64,000 nucleotides of DNA from Lachnospiraceae bacterium (GTDB taxonomy: Bacteria; Bacillota; Clostridia; Lachnospirales; Lachnospiraceae). Of the stretch, positions 9,471 through 20,011 are shown in pieces (positions within the stretch are counted from its first letter, which is position 1; every line of letters starts with the position of its first letter). The stretch is from the NCBI GenBank assembly GCA_021769135.1, contig JAETTM010000008.1, positions 1-64,000 on the forward strand. The letters run 5' to 3'. A program made the translations under genes and the position numbers. The notes beneath the pieces were generated by a model that ran no database searches, was not told where the DNA came from, and saw only the letters and a program-made list of their open reading frames with translations.

Positions 9471-9500
9471 ATATTATCATAACGGGCCCTAGGTTGTCAA
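9471..9500 (-). promoter_or_regulatory. promoter of the amino-acid ABC operon
   Basis: On the minus strand TTGACA (9500-9495) and TAATAT (9476-9471) are separated by 18 bases, about 70 bases before the binding-protein start. A GGGCCC palindrome lies inside the spacer. No T-box or other known riboswitch was recognised. Confidence 0.5.
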
Positions 9501-9626
9501 GAATAAATCTGGATTAACCACCGAAATAGCAGATAATGAAGAAACCGAGAAGTGGATGCCGGAAATCGCGGATATATATAAAACAACGGATGCCAGGCTT
9601 CGCCAGCCATCCTTATGTTAATATTA

Positions 9627-9653
9627 ATGGCCCTGTTTTTTCAAACAGGGCCA
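9627..9653 (-). terminator. terminator of the DUF1266 lipoprotein gene
   Basis: A perfect ATGGCCCTGTTT / AAACAGGGCCAT stem with a three-base loop lies 23 bases beyond the stop codon. The T-tract on the minus strand is poor (ATTAATATTAA). Confidence 0.6.
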
Positions 9654-9676
9654 TCGTATGGGAAGCCATCCCCTTA

Positions 9677-10888
9677 TTACCAGCTCTTTTCCAATGTCAT
9701 ATTCCAGTCCAGATTATACGGGCTGTCCGGCGCAGCCTTCAGGTCTTCATAGATGCCCCTTCTTTCCTCGCTGCTTTCCCCTGCCCAGTATTCATATCCC
9801 AGCATATAGCTGTCGATGAAGGAATCCCAGGAATCGAACTTCTGCTGGATTATCTTTGCCGCTTCCAAAGCCTTATCCAATGCTTCCGTTTCGGTGTAGT
9901 ATCCCGCAATATAACAGCTGGATAATACGGAGGCCATACGGCTGTAATCCCATCCCGACATAACGTCCTCGCCTTTTTCTTCATAGCCGTTATACAGCTG
10001 GACATACTGCTGCGCTTCTTCTTCCGTGAAGTCATAGTTATCCAACAGGAAATCAACCCTCTCCTCTGCGGGCAAATCAGCCAGTCCGACTTGTGTCAGC
10101 AATTCCATCTCTTCCACAAAGTCCGCCCTGTGGCCTTCGTTCATCAGCCAGTCCAGCGTCTCGTCCGCGGAGGCCCTGTCCGTAATATCCCACCACTCGG
10201 ACAGCATGGACTGCTGGGAAGCCATCGTCTCTTCATTGGCCGGCATTGTTCCGAACACGGTATAGTCCTGGCTGTTCACCGCTGTCAGGACAGCATAAGT
10301 TCCGTTAATCCACAATATGGTATCCGTTGTCTCCACCGTGGAATTATTTACAACCTCCGGCGCGTTTTCCTTAAAGGAATCGCTCACCTTGCGCACATAT
10401 TCCATCGTCTTGTCATCCAGGCGGTTCGCCACGTAAATAAATGCATAATAAGCGTAGTCCGTTTCCCCGTAAACAAAATAGCCTTCTCCCTTTGTACCGT
10501 CAACGCTTATCTCGCTGCTGTAGGTTTCCAGATTCTCCAGTCCCGGCAGTGCGCCCGTGCTGTCCATTTCCGTCTTTTCCGATATCGCGTAGGTATCCTC
10601 CATGGTGTTCTTTAAATCGCTGATATTCGCCGCATCTACCCCTTTCACCAGCTGCATAACCATAACTCCGTCATTGCCGTTCTTGCTGGTAGCCGCAATC
10701 CATCCGTCTACCCCTGCATCTTCCGTCACCCAGTCCTCCGCCAGCATAATGCTGACCGTTCCGTCCGTAGATGCGAATTCCTTCATCGGCTTATCCACTT
10801 CGCTCTCTCCACAGCCTGCAAATACCGCCACAAATAAGGCGGCCACCAGCAACATAAATGTTCTCTTCACTCTTTCCATAATACCCAT
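9677..10888 (-). CDS. lipoprotein with C-terminal DUF1266-like domain
   Basis: About 400 residues. A signal peptide ends at the lipobox FAGC, so the protein should be anchored outside the membrane. Residues 30-180 form a domain with a PsbP/LpqN-like look (short beta strands, SIMLAEDWV, VRKVSDSFKENAP). The C-terminal half has the DUF1266 pattern (SGWDYSRMASVLSSCYIAGYYTE, SWDSFIDSYMLGYEYW). The function of DUF1266 is unknown. The start could be the first ATG (10888) or one three codons later (10879), since AGGAGAG lies very close to the first. It is a single-gene unit with its own terminator. Confidence 0.75.
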   Translation of the reverse strand: MGIMERVKRTFMLLVAALFVAVFAGCGESEVDKPMKEFASTDGTVSIMLAEDWVTEDAGVDGWIAATSKNGNDGVMVMQLVKGVDAANISDLKNTMEDTYAISEKTEMDSTGALPGLENLETYSSEISVDGTKGEGYFVYGETDYAYYAFIYVANRLDDKTMEYVRKVSDSFKENAPEVVNNSTVETTDTILWINGTYAVLTAVNSQDYTVFGTMPANEETMASQQSMLSEWWDITDRASADETLDWLMNEGHRADFVEEMELLTQVGLADLPAEERVDFLLDNYDFTEEEAQQYVQLYNGYEEKGEDVMSGWDYSRMASVLSSCYIAGYYTETEALDKALEAAKIIQQKFDSWDSFIDSYMLGYEYWAGESSEERRGIYEDLKAAPDSPYNLDWNMTLEKSW

Positions 10889-10943
10889 TCTCTCCTTTGC
10901 TCATATTAATTTATTAAACAATTGCGAAACCAATACACTTGCT

Positions 10944-11102
10944 GAATATTCTGGCAATATAGTTTGTGAAAAGTCCTTTTGTGCCATGGAGTCAAGACCA
11001 TAGAAGACAGGAGGGCCGCTCCCCGACTGTCTTCTGCCTTACTGGGCTTGATGGAATGCCTGGCACAGTAGGCTTTGAACAAACTATATTGCCAGAATAT
11101 TC
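10944..11102. repeat. 159-bp fold-back (MITE-like) element
   Basis: Perfect 24-bp inverted arms (10944-10967 and 11079-11102) begin GAATATTCTGG. Inside them further segments pair in order: TGTGCCA/TGGCACA, TCAAG/CTTGA and AGAAGACAG/CTGTCTTCT. The whole region can thus fold into one long imperfect hairpin. No ORF is supported. No target duplication is evident. It could be a non-autonomous mobile element or a structured RNA; no second copy was seen in this window. Confidence 0.7.
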
Positions 11103-11137
11103 TCACAACGTAGAATTTCACAACTGTTCCTATCCAT

Positions 11138-11770
11138 TTATACCAAGAATGGATTATATTTTTTCTCCATTCCGATTTTCGTAGAATCCCCATGCCCCGG
11201 ATATACTTTCGTCTCGTCGGGGAGAACAAATAATTTTTCTTTCACAGAACGCACCAATGTGCTCATGCTCCCCGTAGGGAAATCCGTCCTTCCCACCGAC
11301 TCCTGGAATAGCGTATCCCCGCTGATTAAAATGCCGTCGGATTCAAAATAATAACAACAGCTCCCCTGGGTATGGCCCGGCGTGGCAATCAGCCTGCAAG
11401 TCATGCCTGCGATCGTTATCTCTTCCCCGTCCTTTAAATACCCATTCGGTTTTACCGTATAAGCCCTCCCGGCCTGCTCCGACACATTGTTCACCGCATT
11501 CTCGCATACGTCCTTTTCCCCTTCATAGGCATATATCTTCGCACCGCTAAGCTCCCTCAGCTTCCGGCTTCCCCATATATGGTCGAAATGCCCGTGGGTC
11601 AAAAGAATCCCCGCCACCTCGAAGCCCTTGCTTTTCAACGTTTCATAAATATAATCGCCTCTGTCCGCCGGGTCGAAGCAAATCGCCTCTTTGCTTCCCT
11701 CCTGGTATACAAAATAACAGTTTGTCTGGCAGACGCCCAATACCATCCTGCCTATTTTCAGTTCTCCCAT
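11138..11770 (-). CDS. MBL-fold metallo-hydrolase (glyoxalase II-like)
   Basis: A 210-residue member of the GloB-like branch of the metallo-beta-lactamase fold, usually acting on thioesters such as S-lactoylglutathione analogues. The metal site is visible as THGHFDH, followed by TPGHTQG, ISGDTLF and the late histidine in VYPGHGDST. The preferred ATG is at 11770 in a twin-ATG leader (ATGGGGATAACTATG). It lies directly downstream of relA/spoT on the same strand with a 70-base gap, a common arrangement in clostridia. The substrate cannot be told from sequence. Confidence 0.88.
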   Translation of the reverse strand: MGELKIGRMVLGVCQTNCYFVYQEGSKEAICFDPADRGDYIYETLKSKGFEVAGILLTHGHFDHIWGSRKLRELSGAKIYAYEGEKDVCENAVNNVSEQAGRAYTVKPNGYLKDGEEITIAGMTCRLIATPGHTQGSCCYYFESDGILISGDTLFQESVGRTDFPTGSMSTLVRSVKEKLFVLPDETKVYPGHGDSTKIGMEKKYNPFLV

Positions 11771-11840
11771 AGTTATCCCCATTTCCTTTTTATTATGAAA
11801 TTCATGCCATACCTTATAAAACTAATGATTTCGGTACGCT

Positions 11841-14168
11841 TTACCCCGTTGTGCGCTCGATATCCACCACGCTATCAATTGCGCTTATCTTATCGATAAT
11901 CCGGTTCAGCTCCTCCCTGCTGCTCACTTCAAAGGATGTAGCCAATGTGGCCAGTCCCTGCTTGTTCGTCCTCGTATTCATAGACAGGATATCGATGTTT
12001 TTCTCCGTCAGCGTCCGGGAAATATCCGCGAGAAGGCCGCTTCTGTTATTGGCAAAAATTTTAATTTCCACCAAATATTTTTCCCCTGTCACTTCTTCCG
12101 GCGACTGCTGCCACTCCGCATCAATAAGGCGTACCCGCTCCATAGCAGGCATATTAATAACGTTCACGCAATCCGTCCTGTGAATGGTCACGCCCCGTCC
12201 TCTGGTGACAAATCCGATAATTTCATCCCCCGGAACCGGGTTGCAGCACTTGGAGAAACGCACCGCCACATCATGAATCCCTTTTACCACAATGCCCCCC
12301 TGGGATTTGGCACGCATATGCTTTCCCTGGTTCTCGCCTACCGCAGACAGGACTTCCTCATCGGTCAGCACCTTCTTATGGTCTTTATCATACAGCTCCT
12401 GCATCTTATTGATAATCTGGCCTTCCTTCAGCCCTCCGTGCCCTACGGCCGCGCATACGGATTCCCAGTCCTTGAAGCCATATTTCTTCATAATGCCGTT
12501 CATATATTCCGGCTTCATGATTTCCTGCATATTGATGGCCTTTGCCTTGCAGTAGGAGGCCAGCATTTCTTTCCCTTTTACGATATTGTCTTCCTTGCGT
12601 TCGTTCCGGAACCATTGGTTGATTTTGTTCTTCGCCTGGGTGCTTTTCACCACATTCAGCCAATCCCTGCTGGGGCCTTTGGAATTCTGGGATGTGAGTA
12701 TCTCAATCAGGTCGCCGTTTTTAATCACATAATCGATGGTCACCAGCTTCCCGTTCACCCTGGCGCCTATCATTTTATTCCCCACCGCACTGTGGATATT
12801 ATAGGCAAAATCAATGGGCGTGGAGCCGGCCGGAAGGTTTTTCACCTCGCCCCTGGGGGTAAAACAATATACGCTGTCCGAAAATAAATCCAAGTCATTT
12901 TTTAAAAGATTCATAAACTCTTTATTATCGGACATATCCTGCTGCCACTCCAAAATCTGCCGCAGCCACGTCAATTTTTCTTCTTCCTGGGTCTCCACTT
13001 TTTTCCCATCGGAAGCTTCTTTGTATTTCCAATGGGCCGCAATCCCGTATTCCGCAGCTTTATGCATCTCATGGGTTCGGATTTGTATTTCAAAAGGCTG
13101 TCCGCTGGAGCCAATCAGCGTCGTATGCAGCGATTGGTAACGGTTAGGCTTGGGCATGGCAATGTAATCTTTGAAGCGTCCCGGAATCGGCTTATACATC
13201 TCATGGATTACCCCCAAAGCCCCATAGCAGTCCTTTATCGTATCCACTACGATACGCACGGCAAACAAATCGTAAATCTGGTCTATTGTCTTGCCCTGGT
13301 TCTTCATTTTTTTATAAATACTGAAAAAATGCTTTACCCGGCCGTCAATCTCCGCCTTAATGCCGGCATTTTCGATATGCTTGCTCACTTCATTGACAAT
13401 GTCCTGTATATATTTTTCCCGTTCGCTCTTGCGGATGGCTATTTTATCCACCAAATCATAATACACTTCCGGCTCCAAATATTTTAAGGACAAATCATCC
13501 AACTCCACTTTTATTTTTGAAATGCCAAGCCTCTGGGCAATCGGGGCATAGATGTCCAGCGTTTCCCTGGCAATCCTCTGCTGCTTTTCCGCCGGCATAT
13601 GCTTCAATGTCCTCATATTATGCAGCCTGTCGGCCAGCTTGATTAAAATCACCCTGATGTCCTTCGCCATGGCCAGAAACATCTTGCGCAGATTCTCCGC
13701 CTGCATCTCCAGTTTATCCGGCGTCTTATCTTCCTGGTTTCCTCCAAACTGCAGCTGCTGCAGCTTGGTCACCCCATCCACCAGGAGCGCCACATCGGAA
13801 CCGAATTCCCTTTCGATTTCTTCATCAGTCATAATCGTATCTTCAACGACATCGTGCAAAAGCCCTGCAGCAATAGTTTCCTTATCCATTTCCAAGTCGG
13901 CCAGTATGATTCCCACGCATAAAGGATGAATAATATAAGGTTCCCCGGATTTCCTGACCTGGTCTTTATGGGCATTGTAAGCAATCCCATACGCTTTTTC
14001 AATCAACGAAATATCATCCGATGGATGGTATTTCTGCACATGGGCTATCAAATCCTGATATAACTGTTCCGGGCTTTGAAATTCCTGGATGTCCTCAATT
14101 CTCCCATCATCGAAAATCATCCCTGTGCTTTCCTCCGCCGTTATATTCTTTTCTTCTGTCATATCCAT
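11841..14168 (-). CDS. relA: bifunctional (p)ppGpp synthetase/hydrolase RelA/SpoT
   Basis: Stringent-response enzyme that makes and degrades (p)ppGpp. In order: HD hydrolase domain (AGLLHDVVEDT), synthetase domain (RFKDYIAMPKPNRYQSLH), TGS domain (CFTPRGEVKNLPAGSTPIDFAY), helical and CCNPVPGDEI zinc-finger-type region, and a C-terminal ACT domain (NRSGLLADISRTL). About 775 residues, full length; both the HD motif and synthetase motif look intact. The start is ambiguous between ATGs at 14168 and 14162 because the ribosome site is weak. It follows apt on the same strand, the standard apt-relA order in Firmicutes. Confidence 0.96.
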   Translation of the reverse strand: MDMTEEKNITAEESTGMIFDDGRIEDIQEFQSPEQLYQDLIAHVQKYHPSDDISLIEKAYGIAYNAHKDQVRKSGEPYIIHPLCVGIILADLEMDKETIAAGLLHDVVEDTIMTDEEIEREFGSDVALLVDGVTKLQQLQFGGNQEDKTPDKLEMQAENLRKMFLAMAKDIRVILIKLADRLHNMRTLKHMPAEKQQRIARETLDIYAPIAQRLGISKIKVELDDLSLKYLEPEVYYDLVDKIAIRKSEREKYIQDIVNEVSKHIENAGIKAEIDGRVKHFFSIYKKMKNQGKTIDQIYDLFAVRIVVDTIKDCYGALGVIHEMYKPIPGRFKDYIAMPKPNRYQSLHTTLIGSSGQPFEIQIRTHEMHKAAEYGIAAHWKYKEASDGKKVETQEEEKLTWLRQILEWQQDMSDNKEFMNLLKNDLDLFSDSVYCFTPRGEVKNLPAGSTPIDFAYNIHSAVGNKMIGARVNGKLVTIDYVIKNGDLIEILTSQNSKGPSRDWLNVVKSTQAKNKINQWFRNERKEDNIVKGKEMLASYCKAKAINMQEIMKPEYMNGIMKKYGFKDWESVCAAVGHGGLKEGQIINKMQELYDKDHKKVLTDEEVLSAVGENQGKHMRAKSQGGIVVKGIHDVAVRFSKCCNPVPGDEIIGFVTRGRGVTIHRTDCVNVINMPAMERVRLIDAEWQQSPEEVTGEKYLVEIKIFANNRSGLLADISRTLTEKNIDILSMNTRTNKQGLATLATSFEVSSREELNRIIDKISAIDSVVDIERTTG

Positions 14169-14242
14169 CACCAGCCATAATTTACATTATTACATTACTT
14201 CTATTCCTGCGAGCAATTTAGAAAACCATATCAGCCGAGCCC

Positions 14243-14767
14243 TTACTTGCCTTCATATCGAATCGCAGATTCCAGCCTGTAGCCATTCAACCTCTCCCGC
14301 CCTTTCAGGCCAGCCAGTTCCATCAGCACTACAATTCCCGTCACTTGCCCGCCCAAGGATTCTATCAGGCGTACCATCGCTTCCGTTGTGCCCCCGGTAG
14401 CAATGAGGTCATCCACAATCAGCACCTTTTGGCCCGGTTTTATAGAATCCTTATGCATTTCAATCGTCGCCGTACCATATTCCAGTTCATAATCCATCGA
14501 AACCGTCTCGCAGGGTAGTTTTCCCTTTTTACGGATTAATACAAACGGTTTCTTCAAATTATATGCAATAGGCGTGCCGAAAATAAAACCCCGGGATTCC
14601 GGTCCGGCTATTACATCAAAATCTAAATCGGCTATTTTTTCCTGCATAGTCCTGATAGCCAGCTGCAGTCCGTCCGCATCCTGCAGCACGCTGGTTACAT
14701 CCCTGAAAATAATTCCCTCTTCCGGGAAATCCGGAATACTTCTTACATAATCTTCTAACCTTTTCAT
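14243..14767 (-). CDS. apt: adenine phosphoribosyltransferase
   Basis: Salvages adenine to AMP with PRPP. The PRPP-binding motif is VLIVDDLIATGGT, and the N-terminal RSIPDFPEEGIIFRDVT and PESRGFIFG segments are diagnostic. 174 residues from the ATG at 14767, which follows GGAGGTCAAG. It is immediately upstream of relA/spoT, linking purine salvage with the stringent response. Confidence 0.97.
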   Translation of the reverse strand: MKRLEDYVRSIPDFPEEGIIFRDVTSVLQDADGLQLAIRTMQEKIADLDFDVIAGPESRGFIFGTPIAYNLKKPFVLIRKKGKLPCETVSMDYELEYGTATIEMHKDSIKPGQKVLIVDDLIATGGTTEAMVRLIESLGGQVTGIVVLMELAGLKGRERLNGYRLESAIRYEGK

Positions 14768-14903
14768 CTTGACCTCCATCCCGAGCCATCCGGCATACCG
14801 TCTTTTGCGTAAATACTTGCCTCACCTTTTGGTTTCAATAGAAATGATATCAATATATCATTTTCTTGTCAACAGCCAGGCCGCTGCGGGAAACGAAAGC
14901 ATA

Positions 14904-15299
14904 TTATTTTCGATATCCGGTTGTCGTAACTGCCGCTACGGGATTCCCCAGTTCATCCTCTACGTCTATACGATAATAACTGGTCCTTCGGCCGTCTTTT
15001 ACGCACCTGGCCCGGGCTATTAAGCTCTGGCCCTTTGCCGTTCCAAGGAAAGTTATGTTGGAGCTTAACGACACTACCCCCGGATTCTGCCAGTTAGCGG
15101 CCACTGCAAACGCAAAATCCGCCAGCGTAAAGGATGCCCCTCCCATTACGGCGCCAAGGGCATTCCTGTGGCTCTGTGTCAAAAGCAAGCTGCATCTGGC
15201 ATATAAATCCCCTATTTCTTCTATGACAGCGCCGTTTTCTGTAGCGAATCTATCCTTTCCAAATCTTTCCCTTACCTCTGCCAACGTTTTTTCATCCAT
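14904..15299 (-). CDS. PaaI-family hotdog thioesterase
   Basis: A 131-residue hotdog-fold protein. The conserved segment SHRNALGAVMGGASFTLADFAFAVAAN and the strands VVSLSSNITFLGTAKGQSLIARARCV match the PaaI/YbgC-like acyl-CoA thioesterase pattern. The ATG at 15299 is preceded by GGGGAAGG; a longer in-frame ORF reaches into the upstream gene and is unlikely. It starts 24 bases after the MBL gene on the same strand, so the two probably form an operon. The substrate is unknown. Confidence 0.82.
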   Translation of the reverse strand: MDEKTLAEVRERFGKDRFATENGAVIEEIGDLYARCSLLLTQSHRNALGAVMGGASFTLADFAFAVAANWQNPGVVSLSSNITFLGTAKGQSLIARARCVKDGRRTSYYRIDVEDELGNPVAAVTTTGYRK

Positions 15300-15322
15300 A
15301 ATAAGCGCCTTCCCCTCTTCTG

Positions 15323-16132
15323 TCAGACTTCTATTTCCATCCCCGTATATAACTGGCTTATTCTTCCCCCCAGCTCCTTCTCCAGGATACGATATGCCTT
15401 CTCCCCTGTGCAATGCCCTGTATACAGCTTTTCCACCCCAGACTTCCGTATCCTCTCTGCCAAGATATGCACTTCCTCTTCCGTGCGTTCGTGAAGGTGA
15501 AACCCTCCGGCCACCGCATAGGCTTTTTTCCCCGGAAAGGCCTCTTCGGCCTCGCGTATAATGGCATCCACACCCGCATGGCAGCAGCTGTTGAAAATTA
15601 CCAGGCCCTTCCCGGTATCAAATACAAGGCTTTGTTCATGGGCAAAATCATCCGCATGCCACATGCGTTTCTTTATATACATATGGTTCTTCCTGCCAAC
15701 AGCGGCCAGCCCTTTCGTATGATGGGGTATAAGAAAAACCCCCGGGGATATTTCCCGCTTTCCTTCTACATATATAATCCTGTCCTTAAATGTTTCCAGC
15801 GTTCCTTCCCTTATGCCAATATAGCGGGTCCTGAACAGCTTTCTCTTATAACAGTTCTCCCCGCTTCCCTCTCTTAGGAAAAAATATGCCTTTTTATTCC
15901 TTTCAAAAAAACAGGGCATTCCGTTCGCATGGTCATAATGCGCATGGGATAGGATACCATAATCCACATCCTCAATATTTACATGAAGCTTTTCCGCATT
16001 CCATACAAATTTATCCGATGCCCCTGTATCCAGCAGGAATTTTTCCCCGTTATATTCTATATAGATGCAAAGGCCCCATTCGCCCTGCAGTTCCCCGTCG
16101 GCGATATTATCCGTCAGCACTATTGCCCTCAT
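15323..16132 (-). CDS. MBL-fold hydrolase of the COG1237 type
   Basis: About 269 residues. Metal ligands are visible in LSHAHYDHANG, and the later NSCCHAG and TGHCTGEKAYRIL segments are typical of the family annotated as 7,8-dihydropterin-6-yl-methyl-beta-RFAP synthase-like proteins. The true reaction in bacteria is not established. The start at 16132 is set by GGAGG with 8-base spacing. It precedes the PaaI-like thioesterase by 23 bases. Confidence 0.82.
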   Translation of the reverse strand: MRAIVLTDNIADGELQGEWGLCIYIEYNGEKFLLDTGASDKFVWNAEKLHVNIEDVDYGILSHAHYDHANGMPCFFERNKKAYFFLREGSGENCYKRKLFRTRYIGIREGTLETFKDRIIYVEGKREISPGVFLIPHHTKGLAAVGRKNHMYIKKRMWHADDFAHEQSLVFDTGKGLVIFNSCCHAGVDAIIREAEEAFPGKKAYAVAGGFHLHERTEEEVHILAERIRKSGVEKLYTGHCTGEKAYRILEKELGGRISQLYTGMEIEV

Positions 16133-16215
16133 CCGCCCGTCCTCCATTCCCAAAGGCTGTCTTTATTATTTCTTCATTATACTCGTTTCGCCATAATTAC
16201 TCAATACAGTTATTG

Positions 16216-16242
16216 GCGCCGCCCATGAAAATTGATTTCCGT
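16216..16242 (+). repeat. solo terminus of the 308-bp MITE
   Basis: Twenty-seven bases identical to the terminal inverted repeat of the element at 19678-19985 (starting GCGCCGCCCATGAAAATTG) occur alone between the MBL and groEL genes. No partner arm is nearby, so it is a decayed or partial copy. Confidence 0.8.
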
Positions 16243-16264
16243 ATGGCATGCATAAGGGAAAACA

Positions 16265-16300
16265 GACACCGGAGGAACATCCTTTCGTTCCGCCAGTGCC
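16265..16300 (-). terminator. groESL terminator
   Basis: A 14-bp stem with wobble pairs (GGCACTGGCGGAAC with GTTCCTCCGGTGTC on the minus strand) is followed by TGTTTTCCC, 39 bases beyond the groEL stop. Confidence 0.7.
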
Positions 16301-16338
16301 TGCTCTTATCGTTCTATTTTATTTCATAAAAGATGCCT

Positions 16339-17991
<1,653 letters not shown>

Positions 17992-18035
17992 TTATTTTCC
18001 AAGTTCGTTTTCATTGTGCTTTCCGATTACTCCGA

Positions 18036-18320
18036 TTACTGGATTACTGCCAGGATATCGCTTTGCTTTACAATAATGAATTCTTCCTCATCAATCTTCA
18101 CATCGGTTCCCGCATATTTGGAATAGATTACATTATCCCCTACTTTTACTTCCATTTTTACTTCTTTGCCATCAACAGTTCCGCCCGGTCCTACGGCTAC
18201 CACTTCAGCCTGCTGGGGTTTTTCCTTGTTCTGTCCCGGCAGTACAATGCCCGATTTGGTCGTTTCTTCTGCTACTAACTGTTTCAATACAACTCTGTCG
18301 CCTAATGGTACTAATTTCAT
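18036..18320 (-). CDS. groES: co-chaperonin GroES (Cpn10)
   Basis: A 94-residue lid for GroEL. The family signature LVPLGDRVVLKQ and the mobile loop (AEETTKSGIVLPGQNKEKP) are clear. The ATG follows AAGGAGGCATTTAAA. First gene of groES-groEL, downstream of the CIRCE element. Confidence 0.98.
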   Translation of the reverse strand: MKLVPLGDRVVLKQLVAEETTKSGIVLPGQNKEKPQQAEVVAVGPGGTVDGKEVKMEVKVGDNVIYSKYAGTDVKIDEEEFIIVKQSDILAVIQ

Positions 18321-18362
18321 TTTAAATGCCTCCTTATGTCAATTTCAATTCTTTTCGTCTTA

Positions 18363-18389
18363 TTAGCACTCTTTTTGGTTGAGTGCTAA
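18363..18389. promoter_or_regulatory. CIRCE operator (HrcA site)
   Basis: A perfect TTAGCACTC-N9-GAGTGCTAA inverted repeat lies between the groESL promoter and groES. This is the canonical HrcA binding site, so the operon should be released on heat shock. HrcA itself is not in the window. Confidence 0.97.
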
Positions 18390-18401
18390 TTACTAATCCA
18401 T

Positions 18402-18430
18402 ATATTAAATTCATATGCAACGGTTTGCAA
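18402..18430 (-). promoter_or_regulatory. groESL promoter
   Basis: On the minus strand TTGCAA (18430-18425) and TAATAT (18407-18402) are 17 bases apart, and CIRCE starts 13 bases further downstream, overlapping the expected transcription start. Confidence 0.6.
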
Positions 18431-18554
18431 ATGCAACCACGCGAGAAAATATCAATTCATCTTTCATTTTCTTTACTTATCTTTATTTTTCTCTTATTTA
18501 CTCACTTTTTTATATATCTCGCTATTTTATAATTATTTTATAAATATGACAGCA

Positions 18555-18592
18555 AAAGCAGGAAACTCTGCCTGATAGAATTTCCTGCTTTC
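18555..18592 (-). terminator. terminator of the GGDEF gene
   Basis: AAAGCAGGAAA / TTTCCTGCTTT arms enclose a 16-base loop 54 bases beyond the stop codon, followed on the minus strand by TTTTGC. Bases 18431-18554 are AT-rich with no visible gene. Confidence 0.6.
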
Positions 18593-18646
18593 GTATCCCT
18601 TTTCCATCCGGATGCCAAGGCCTTCGCCAGCCGCTTCCCCCAGCGT

Positions 18647-19585
18647 CTATTTCTTACCCAGCCCTCTCCTGAGCCTTTCCTGATATCCTGGCGAATTCTT
18701 GATTTCCAGCTTGTTATTAAACATTTCATACTCCGCGTCGGACATCTTGTCTTCCAGCCTTTCCTCCACATTCGTACGGTAAACAATGCCTGTTGCCACG
18801 GAAGGCGCCAATACCTCGTCTTCCTCATAAGCCTGGCAGGCGGCCTGTACCCGGCGGCAGTAATCTTCCGCTTCCCCATCTTCCGCCAAGGGAATCAGGA
18901 CAAGGAATACATCCCCGTCAATCCTGCCGATAATATACTCATCCCCGGCCTCTTTTTTCACAATAGAGGCGACCAGCTGAATCAGGCTGTCGCTTTTCTC
19001 CACCCCGAAATTATCATATACGAACTTCCAGTCATTGATGTTCACGTTAATGACCGCTACCGGAACCGTCTCGGAATCCTCCAGCGCCTGCATCCTTGTT
19101 TTTATGTAATTCTTATTGAAAACGCCGGTAAGGATATCCTCCGTCTCGCCGCATTTCTTCTGGGCATTGCCTTTTTCCAGCTTCGCCTCCAACTCGTCGA
19201 TATAAGAGGCCGATTCCCTGTGCATATACACTTCCTTCGCCAGGGCTGTCAGCAGCTTCACGGATTCTTCCAGCATTTTCTTTGCCGCTTCCTTTTTCTC
19301 CTCCTGCACTTTATCGTACTTTACATACATATGGCCTACCGTTCGGTCCGCCACGCGTATTTTCTCCCCAGGTTTATTGACTACATCCGGCTCAAACCCG
19401 TCGAAATCCCCAATTACAAGCGCTTTTTCCCCATGTCTGTCCGTCAACAGCAGCTCCATCCCATAAGCGTCCGCCAAAACCTGCAGATACTCCGTCAGCA
19501 TATCCATTGCATACAAATTCTTTATCGCATAATTTTTAATATTCTCTTTGAGCCGCTTTTCAAAAGATACCTCGTTATACCTCAT
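18647..19585 (-). CDS. sensor protein with degenerate GGDEF domain
   Basis: A 312-residue soluble protein. Residues 25-125 resemble a small ligand-sensing domain (ELLLTDRHGEKALVIGDFDGF, RVADRTVGHMYVKY). A coiled segment (92-145) follows, then a diguanylate-cyclase-like domain (150-285) beginning DILTGVFNKNYIKTRM. The catalytic GG(D/E)EF signature reads DGDVF at 223-227, so cyclase activity is doubtful; it may bind GTP or c-di-GMP or act only by protein contact. It is monocistronic with its own terminator. No membrane segments are seen. Confidence 0.8.
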   Translation of the reverse strand: MRYNEVSFEKRLKENIKNYAIKNLYAMDMLTEYLQVLADAYGMELLLTDRHGEKALVIGDFDGFEPDVVNKPGEKIRVADRTVGHMYVKYDKVQEEKKEAAKKMLEESVKLLTALAKEVYMHRESASYIDELEAKLEKGNAQKKCGETEDILTGVFNKNYIKTRMQALEDSETVPVAVINVNINDWKFVYDNFGVEKSDSLIQLVASIVKKEAGDEYIIGRIDGDVFLVLIPLAEDGEAEDYCRRVQAACQAYEEDEVLAPSVATGIVYRTNVEERLEDKMSDAEYEMFNNKLEIKNSPGYQERLRRGLGKK

Positions 19586-19677
19586 AGCACATCCCTCTCC
19601 TGACTTAAAGTTTTCCGTTTTTCTTTGTTCCAGTATACCTTTTTTTACACAGTTTGTCTATGAATTTTCGGGGAAAA

Positions 19678-19985
19678 TCACGGAAATCAATTTTCATGGG
19701 CGGCGCAGCGTAAGGCCCCTTCTGCGGCACAGCGTTTGGTTTTTCGGCTATCGCAAAAAAGTAGTAATTTCACTTATGAAATGGTTCGAACCCAGGGGGA
19801 AACCGCCATGGATGGCGGTTTCAAGAAGCATGGGCACGGATGCCCATGGCTTCTGACCCGTCCGCTTTCGTAGTATTTCGCCCATTTCATTAGTGAAATC
19901 TGCTTTTTTGCCTGGCCGACAAACCAAATCCTGTGCTGCAGAAGGAGCCTCACGCTGCGCCGCCCATGAAAATTGATTTCCGTGA
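19678..19985. mobile_element. 308-bp MITE with 7-bp target duplication
   Basis: Terminal inverted repeats of at least 34 bp (beginning TCACGGAAATCAATTTTC) bound a region in which inner segments also pair, including GGATGCCCATGGCTTC and two copies of an ATTTCACT-N-ATGAAATGG segment. The flanks carry a perfect 7-bp direct repeat GGGAAAA at 19671-19677 and 19986-19992. No transposase is encoded. A solo terminus is present at 16216-16242. The rest of the 19586-20011 gap holds no gene. Confidence 0.85.
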
Positions 19986-20011
19986 GGGAAAACCGCCTCA
20001 TAAGAAATTTT

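Noticed and set aside
10906-11229. 107-codon minus-strand ORF across the fold-back element
   Set aside because: It runs through the inverted repeat, has no ribosome site and overlaps the end of the MBL gene; it is a by-product of the hairpin sequence.
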